Shown here in pieces: positions 57,930 through 64,000 of a DNA stretch of 64,000 nucleotides (the first letter of the stretch is position 1; the number at the start of each line of letters is the position of its first letter). This DNA comes from Saururus chinensis (Eukaryota > Streptophyta > Magnoliopsida > Piperales > Saururaceae), in the NCBI GenBank assembly GCA_035235625.1, contig CP141147.1, forward strand, positions 6,995,001 through 7,059,000, in the 5' to 3' direction. Under the pieces are notes generated by a model. It was not told the origin of the DNA and did not search any database. It was given only the letters and a program-made list of their open reading frames with translations. The translations under genes were made by a program, and so were the position numbers.

Positions 57930-58310
57930 CACATTCTCTCTCTTAATTTGTAATTTTCATAAGTTGTTTAAAGTATTTGAATTTCTCCAATGTTGTAGCT
58001 TTGGTAAACACATCAGCCAATTAGTTTTTTATGGTGATTAATTTAACCCCAATATTACATTTCTCCACTAGTTCCCTTTTATAGTGATGTCTCAACTCAA
58101 TGTGTTTAGATCTTCAATAAAAAGTAGGTGTCTAGTCATAGTCATGATAATAGTTGACACATTGTCATAAAAAATGGTTATTGGGGAAGCTTGTTCACAC
58201 TTATATATTTGAGGATTATCCTTAGCCAAGCCATTTCTCAAGCTGCATTGTAAATGAAATATACTTGACATCAAGGAAAATATAATGCAATAGTGTTTTG
58301 CTTCTTTAAA
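57930..58310 (-). pseudogene. Copia RNase H fragment
   Basis: The minus strand reads CSLRNGLAKDNP, ASPITIFYDNVSTI, a degraded histidine-rich block (RHLLFIEDLNTLS) and, past stops, TNWLMCLPKLQHW. These are the RNase H and C-terminal pol landmarks of Ty1/copia. Orientation is opposite to the copia pol that begins ~100 bp to its right. Confidence 0.65.
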
Positions 58311-58399
58311 GACTATGAAATTACATTACTCCCCAATGTGAAAATGTAGCCAAAAATCCTTCTTCTATCATCTATGGAACATGAATTATAGAATAAAAA

Positions 58400-60151
58400 T
58401 TATACATATGGATGATTCATTATTGTGACACTTGAGATGGAAGCGTCACTTTGTTGAAACAAAAGGATATGATCATCATACTCCTAAAATTTAATCAAGA
58501 AGAAAATATTTTTAAAGGATGCATCTATGGAAAACAACATAGACTACTATTTTTAGACTCATCATGGAGATCATGATCACCTCTGGAAGGTATGCACGTT
58601 GATATTTTTGGACCAACAAGGACACCATCTTTCAACCAAAAGAGGTATTTTCTACTTTTTGTAAATTATTACACAAGAATTATGTGGGTTTAGATCTTAG
58701 ATGCAAAATTAGATACCTTTTCCTTATTTATGCGGTTTAATCCACTTGTTGAAAATCTAAGTTGGTAGAAATCAAAAGCTAAAAGTTTTGAGTAATGATT
58801 GTGGTGGAGAGTTTATATTAATAGAGTTTTAGAGTTTTTCCAGAGAACATGGCATAAAGAGAAACCTACTAACTAGTTATACATCTCATCTAAATGGTGT
58901 AGCTGAAAGAATAAATATATTAATTATGGGGATGACTAGAAGTGTACTAAAAGGCAAGAATTTTAGGTTTAAACCTTTCATACGACCACATACACTCTTA
59001 ATAAATCTCTAACCAAGGTGCTGTGAAAAAAGAGTTCATTTGAGGCATGGTACAAGAGGAAACCCCAAGTTATTTTAGAGTTTTTGGATGTATGCTCACA
59101 TTCCTACAAAAAATAGAGAGAAATTTGATAACAAAGGAGAAAAGTGTGTCTTCATTTTGATAAAGTAGAGATTCAAAGGATTATATGTTCTTCAATCCTA
59201 AATCAAATTAATTGATAATATGGTGTAATTTGATTTTTATGAAGAGGGCACATGAAATTGGGTCCCCTCAATCACATCATGACTCAACACACAATGCAAG
59301 TATATGACCAATCAGCCTAAATATTGTAATTGCAAATTCACCTTGAAGAAAGGTATGTTCATAAAAAGAAATTTATAGTGAACGTGAAGTACCTTTCCTT
59401 TCTTGTGATCCGATAAACTTGAGGATGCCTTAAGTGTAGAAGTTTGGATGAAGGCTATGGATGATGAATGGCAAATGATTAAGAGAAACAAAATATAGGA
59501 GTTGCTTGATAGACCTAAAGAGAAATATGTGATGACTTGAAATAGGTATACAAAACAAAATTTAATGAATATGATTCGATTCTAAAACACAAGGTAAGAC
59601 TAGTTGCAAAAAGGTATTCACAACAATCAAGTATTGATTTCAATATATCCTTTGCTCCCATTGCAAGGATGGAAACCGTGAAAATTGTTCTTAGACTTGC
59701 TTCTCAATTAAAGTTGCTATTGTATCAAATTGGTGTCAAATCATCTTTTCTGAATGTTGAACTTAAAGAAGAGGTATATGTTGAAAAACCCAAGGATACA
59801 AGATTAAGGGTAAGGAAAACAAAGGTTACAAGCTCTATAAAGCCTTGTATGGACTAAAACAAACCTTATAAAATAATAAGATTAACAAAAACTTCATACA
59901 AAATAAATTTGAAAGAAGCCAAAGAGAGTCATCCCTTTATGCTACGAAAGAAGGTTTGCATGACTTGATCATTATTTTTCTTTATATTGATGATTTTATC
60001 CCCATTATCAATAATTCAACAATAATAAAAAATTTCAAATATGCTAACGAAAGAGAGTACAAGATGACTGATTTGGGGCTCATGACATATTTTTTTGGCA
60101 TTCAAGTGAAGAAAAAAGAAGGTAGAATATTTTTATCTCAAGAGAAACATA
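58400..60151 (+). pseudogene. Decayed Ty1/copia pol (integrase and RT)
   Basis: GAG-pre-integrase tail and integrase core: VHVDIFGPTRTPSFNQKRYF-type block (58590-58650), a GGEF box near 58805, LTSYTSHLNGVAERIN near 58870. RT follows: METVKIVLRLASQ (59669), SSFLNVELKEEVYVEKPK, a LYIDDFIPI box (59975; second catalytic aspartate kept) and LGLMTYFFGIQVKK. Many stops. It ends abruptly in SQEKHT where the CACTA element at 60152 begins. Confidence 0.75.
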
Positions 60152-61604
60152 CACTACAACAAAAAGGATTATTAGCGACACTCATACATGCGTTGATAAA
60201 AATGGAGTTGTCATTGCTCATTAGCGACACTTATTATAAAGTGTCGCAATAGTATACTATTATCGACATTTATTTTTGTGTCACTAATTCTAAGTGTCTC
60301 TAATAATTAATTACATGAAGTGTCACTGATATAAAAAGAATTTAAAATAAAAAGGTCTTATTAATGACGCATGTCTATGTGTCGCTAATAATAAAAATTA
60401 TAAAGAAATTATGAGCGATGCTTATAAAACCTTCCCTCATAAAATTGTTTTAAAAATTAATAAAAATTAATCATTAGCGATGCTTTCAGAAGGTGCCGCT
60501 AATAAAAACATATAAAAAAGAAATATGTGTATTAGTGTTGCTAATATTTAAAAATTTTCAAAAAATAAAAAAAGTCATTAGCGATGCTTTTGAATTTGTC
60601 GCCAATGACTTTAAAAAAATTTTAAAAATATCTCGCAGGAGGCAAGATGACTGGAGGGGTGTTGTCGCCCTCCTCCGGCAAGGGGTGGGAAAGCGAGGAT
60701 GAGGGGGGCTGACTCAGAAGGGATGGGGGACTAGGGAGAGGAGGGTTGACAAGGGAGAGGGGGAGGAGGGGGAGCTGGATTCCGGCCCCCAAAACTCCCT
60801 CTCCTCCGATGGGGGTGACGAAGAGAGGGGAGAGGAGGGGCCTCCAAAACCCCCTCCTCTGGTCCGATAGAGGGGAGGAGGGGGTGGAAAATGGGGGTAG
60901 GCGGAAAACAGAAGGAGTAGGGGGTGGCTGTGGAGAGGGGGAAGGGGAGTGACCGGGGAGAGGGGGTGGAAAATGGGGGCGGGAGGAAATAGAGGGAGTA
61001 GGGGAGTGACCGTGGAGAGGGGGGAGGGGTGACGAGGGAGAAGGGGGAGGAGGGGGCTGGAAGAGAGAGAGGTAGAAGAGGAAGAGAGATAGAGAGACAG
61101 AGAGAGGGAGGGAGCAAGAGAGAGGGGGAGAGAGAGACAGAGAGAGAGGAGAGGGAGAGAAGAGTGTCCCAAATAGTTATAATAGTTGTGATGCTCTTTA
61201 CTAATCGTAGCAAATAGTTGCAATTATAAAAAAATCATTGTATACTATTTGCAATGCTCATAAGTAGCGTTGCAAATAGTCTAACCAATAGTGATGCTTA
61301 TGATTTAGTGCCGCTACTGTTTTATCTATCTGCGTCAAAAATAGAATAAAATTGTTTTTATAATAATTGTAACTATTTGCAACGCTAAGTAAAGAGTGTT
61401 GCAAATAGTTATAATATTTGCGATGCTTATTAATCTCTTATCTAAGCGTCACAAATAGGCTTGAATTTTTTAACATTTCTCTCCTCTCTCTTCTCTCTCT
61501 CTCTCCTCTCTATCCCCTCTCTTATCCTCTCTTCTCTCTCTCCTCTCTCCTTTCCCTCTCTCTACTCTCACTCTTCTCTCTCTACCCGGTTTGGTTTAGA
61601 ACAA

Positions 61605-62445
61605 TGGGCATAGGGGGAGGGGTGGGGATTAGAGCCCACCAAACCGGGCCAATACCCGGTTTGGTTTGGAACAAGATGGGGTGGGGATTGGAGCAAGGGG
61701 AGGGAGGTGGTGGGGGACCGGTGGGAGGGAGCAGGCCGGGAGGCAAGGGGGACTGGAGTGAGGGGGCAGAAGGGGGTGCAGCGGGGTAGCAGTGGGGGAG
61801 GGAGGGGGTGAAGCCGGGTGCAGGGGAGGGAGGGGGAGGTGGGGATTGCGGGGGCCAACAGGGGGGAGGGGAAGGGGGCGGAGAGGGAGGGGACTGGACG
61901 GTGGCGGCCGGAGCGGTGGGAAACCGGAGCAGAGGGAGAGAGAAAACGGGGAAGGGCAGAGAAGGGGGAGGGGGACTGGAGGGGTGGGAGGACGGTGGTG
62001 GAAGGCGGACCGGAAGCGGCGGTTAGATGACGGTGGGCGGCGGTGGGTTGCGGTGGGCGGTAGCGGGCTGCGGCGGGCGACAGCGGGCTGCGGCGGGTGG
62101 CAGCAGGCTGCGGTGGGCGGCGACAGACGACAGGGAGCAGAAAGGGGAACGAAGGGGGTTGGGGGGGTCGGACCGGAGGACGAAGTGGCGGGGGCGAGTG
62201 GCCGAGGAGGAAGCGGGGCAACGGGATGGAGAGGAGGTGGGGCGGCGAGGCTGCAGGCGGTGGGCGGAGGCAAGGCGGCGGACGACAGGGAGCAAAGGGG
62301 AACGGAGGGGGTGGGGGGTCTCACCAGAGGACAGAGGAGGAGGTGGGGCGGCCAGGCGGTAGGCGACGGCGGCATGACGGCGGTACGGCGGCGGTACGGC
62401 GGCGGCGGTGGAAAAATGGGGGAGGGGCTGGGTAGATTTATAGGA
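61605..62445. repeat. Strongly G-skewed, GC-rich tract
   Basis: The plus strand is dense in G3-G6 runs (for example 61800-61890) and CGGCGG repeats (62380-62410). Frames of 217-274 codons on both strands reflect composition. There is no domain signal. Confidence 0.7.
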
Positions 62446-62511
62446 CCGGGCAAAATTTTGCCAGCGCGGGGAAATTTCGCCTGCGATTATTTTCTTTAAA
62501 AAATTCCATTA

Positions 62512-62705
62512 GCAATGCTCATAGTGAGCGTCGCTAATATGAACGAAACAGCGACGTATAAGCTATATGTCGATAATGCAAACTGTATTAGCGACGTATA
62601 CACTTGTACGTCGCTAATATTATGGTTTGTAGCGACGTACACTATTATACGTTGCTACTATAACATAGTATTAGCGACGTATAGGCCTATACGTCGCTAA
62701 TACTC
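62512..62705. repeat. Cluster of TAGCGACGTATA palindromes
   Basis: Four to five hairpin units of the form TTAGCGACGTATA-N(4-8)-TACGTCGCTAATA lie within 190 bp. The arms are constant and the centres vary (CACTTG, GGCC and others). More copies lie at 63430-63490 and 63763-63875. They probably act as transposase-binding subterminal repeats. Confidence 0.75.
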
Positions 62706-64000
62706 CGATTTTTACAAAAAAGAAATTCATATTTCATCCCCCCTCTCTCTCTCTCACTCTCTCCCCTCCCCTCTCTCTCACTTCCCCCTCCTCTCGCTCC
62801 CTATCTCCTCTCTCTCTCCTCACTCTCTCTCTCCTCCCTCCTCCCTCTCTCTCTATCTCCCTTCTCTCCCCTCTCTCTCCTCCCTATCTATGTTCTCTCT
62901 CTCCCACTATCTCCCCCTCTCTCCCTCCCTCTCTCTCTCCTCCCTCGCTCTCTCCCTTCTCTCTCCTCCCTATCTCCGTTCTCTCTCTCCCACCGTCTCC
63001 CCCTCTCTCCTCTCTCTCCTCTCTCCACCCTCTCTCTTGCTTCTCTCCCTCTCTCTCTCCCCTATCTCCTCCCTCTCTCTCTCCCTTCTCTCTCCTCCCT
63101 ATCTCCGTTCTCTCTCTCTCCCACTATCTCCCCCTCTCTCTCCCATTGTCTCTCCCTCTCTCTCCTCTCTCTCTCTCCTCCCTCCCCCTTCTCTCTCTCC
63201 TTCTCCTATCTCTCTCTCCCCCTCCTCCCTCTCTCTCCACCCTTTCTCTCTCTTCTCTCCCCTCTCCTCTAATTTCAAAAATTTTTAAGATTTTATTTTA
63301 AATTATTTTTTTATTTTTTTAAATAAATTTTTTTTAAAAACATCAAAATTTTAATTTTTAATTTTTTTTATAATATTTAAAAAAAATTAAAATTAATTTT
63401 GAAAATAAAAAAATAAAAAAAGTAAATATATACGTCGCTATTAGTACCTATATTAGTGACGTATATTGATATATGTCGCTATTAGTAATTATTTTTTTTA
63501 TTTTTTTAAATAATTTTTTTTTAAAAAAAACATCAAAATAAAATCGCTCTCTCTCTCCTCCCTTCTCCCTCACTCTCTCCTCCTTCTCTCTCCCCCTCTC
63601 TATCTCCTCCCTCTCTCTCTCCCTCCTCCCTCTCCCCCTCCTCCCTCTCTCCCCCTCTCTCTCTCCCTCTCTCTCCTCCCTCTCTCTAATTTTTTTTATA
63701 ATTTTTAAAAAATTTTAAAATTAATTTTGAAAATAAAAAATTAAAAAAAAGTAAATACTAATAGCGACGTATATCAATATACGTCACTATTAGTACATTT
63801 AGTAGTGACGTAGTCCTATACATCGCTACTATATGTACTAATAGCGACATATTTCTATATGTCGCTATTAGTAATTTATTTTAATTATTTTTTTCATTTT
63901 AAAAAATAAAAAATTAGTAAAAAAATTTTAAAAATCAAAATAAAATTCCTCTCTCTCTCCCCTCTCTTTCCACTTCCTCTCTCTCCTCTCTTTCCCTCTC

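Larger units (their letters stand above)
60152..64000 (+). mobile_element. CACTA (En/Spm-type) transposon, terminal region, runs past the window
   Basis: It begins CACTACAACAAAAAGG inside copia RT. CACTA termini with subterminal motif arrays are diagnostic of En/Spm elements. Subterminal units TTAGCGACACTTATTATAAA-GTGTCGC and later TTAGCGACGTATA...TATACGTCGCTAATA recur throughout. Between them lie GA-rich (60650-61165), CT-rich (61470-61600, 62735-63280, 63540-63690, 63945-64000) and G-rich (61605-62445) tracts. No transposase is visible in the window; long open frames over the simple-sequence tracts are artefacts. The other terminus lies outside. Confidence 0.75.

Noticed and set aside
60714-61223. 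160-169-codon minus frames rich in Leu/Ser/Pro
   Set aside because: Direct translation of a GA/CT simple repeat in the CACTA element.
61629-62499. Open frames of 217-274 codons on both strands
   Set aside because: Pro/Ser- or Gly/Arg-only composition over a G-rich simple-sequence tract, overlapping in five frames, with no domain pattern.
62890-63288. 132-codon Ser/Pro/Leu frame
   Set aside because: CT microsatellite translation.

Overview
This is a 64-kb piece of a flowering-plant nuclear genome, almost certainly pericentromeric or otherwise repeat-rich. There is no bacterial-style gene packing. The window holds one intact protein-coding gene, an intronless cytosolic sulfotransferase at 54441-55439 on the minus strand. 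Nearly everything else is transposable-element or viral debris: Ty1/copia and Ty3/gypsy elements, very long solo-LTR-like units, CACTA, Mutator-like and hAT-type elements, and two old endogenous pararetrovirus (Caulimoviridae-type) loci. I cannot assign a species. The intronless plant sulfotransferase, the caulimovirid insertions and the chromovirus/Athila retroelements all point to an angiosperm.

Layout. 665-3046: remnant of a Ty1/copia element with a 5' LTR, primer-binding site and gag start, running into an inverted half LTR. 3940-9081: endogenous pararetrovirus locus A, two viral segments in opposite orientation with (TA)n tracts at the breakpoints. 9213-12530: pararetrovirus locus B, a different viral lineage, whose pol lies between the arms of a roughly 0.8-kb inverted repeat. 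13481-16470: decayed copia pol, split in its RT by an 831-bp foldback element (15062-15892) with a perfect 10-bp target duplication. 17280-23453: LTR-like unit D1, split by solo LTR A (17933-21290, target duplication GTTAT). 23454-29349: CACTA-like remnant holding an hAT-type MITE (24130-24635) and chromovirus F (24942-28986, target duplication CTCCG), itself split by solo LTR G (25670-26515).

30597-48766 is a single nested stack. The giant solo-LTR-like unit D2 (target duplication AAAGA) contains the Athila-like element E (31481-41226, target duplication CTTAC), which holds LTR B (37294-40861). D2 also contains solo LTR C (42086-45964, target duplication ATCTC). 49087-50714 and 51402-53640 are two further LTR-like units, I and K. 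55542-60151 holds MITE-like sequence, a degenerate tandem repeat and two head-opposed copia fragments. From 60152 to the window end lies the terminal part of a CACTA element with an array of near-palindromic TAGCGACGTATA units between CT-, GA- and G-rich tracts.

The parts interact mainly as insertions within insertions. The best supported signals are target-site duplications that reconstruct the order of insertion. The most biologically suggestive ones are the two pararetrovirus loci, both arranged as long inverted repeats that would fold into dsRNA if transcribed. Seven long LTR-like units also share an architecture of GC-rich leader followed by a splice-donor-like site.
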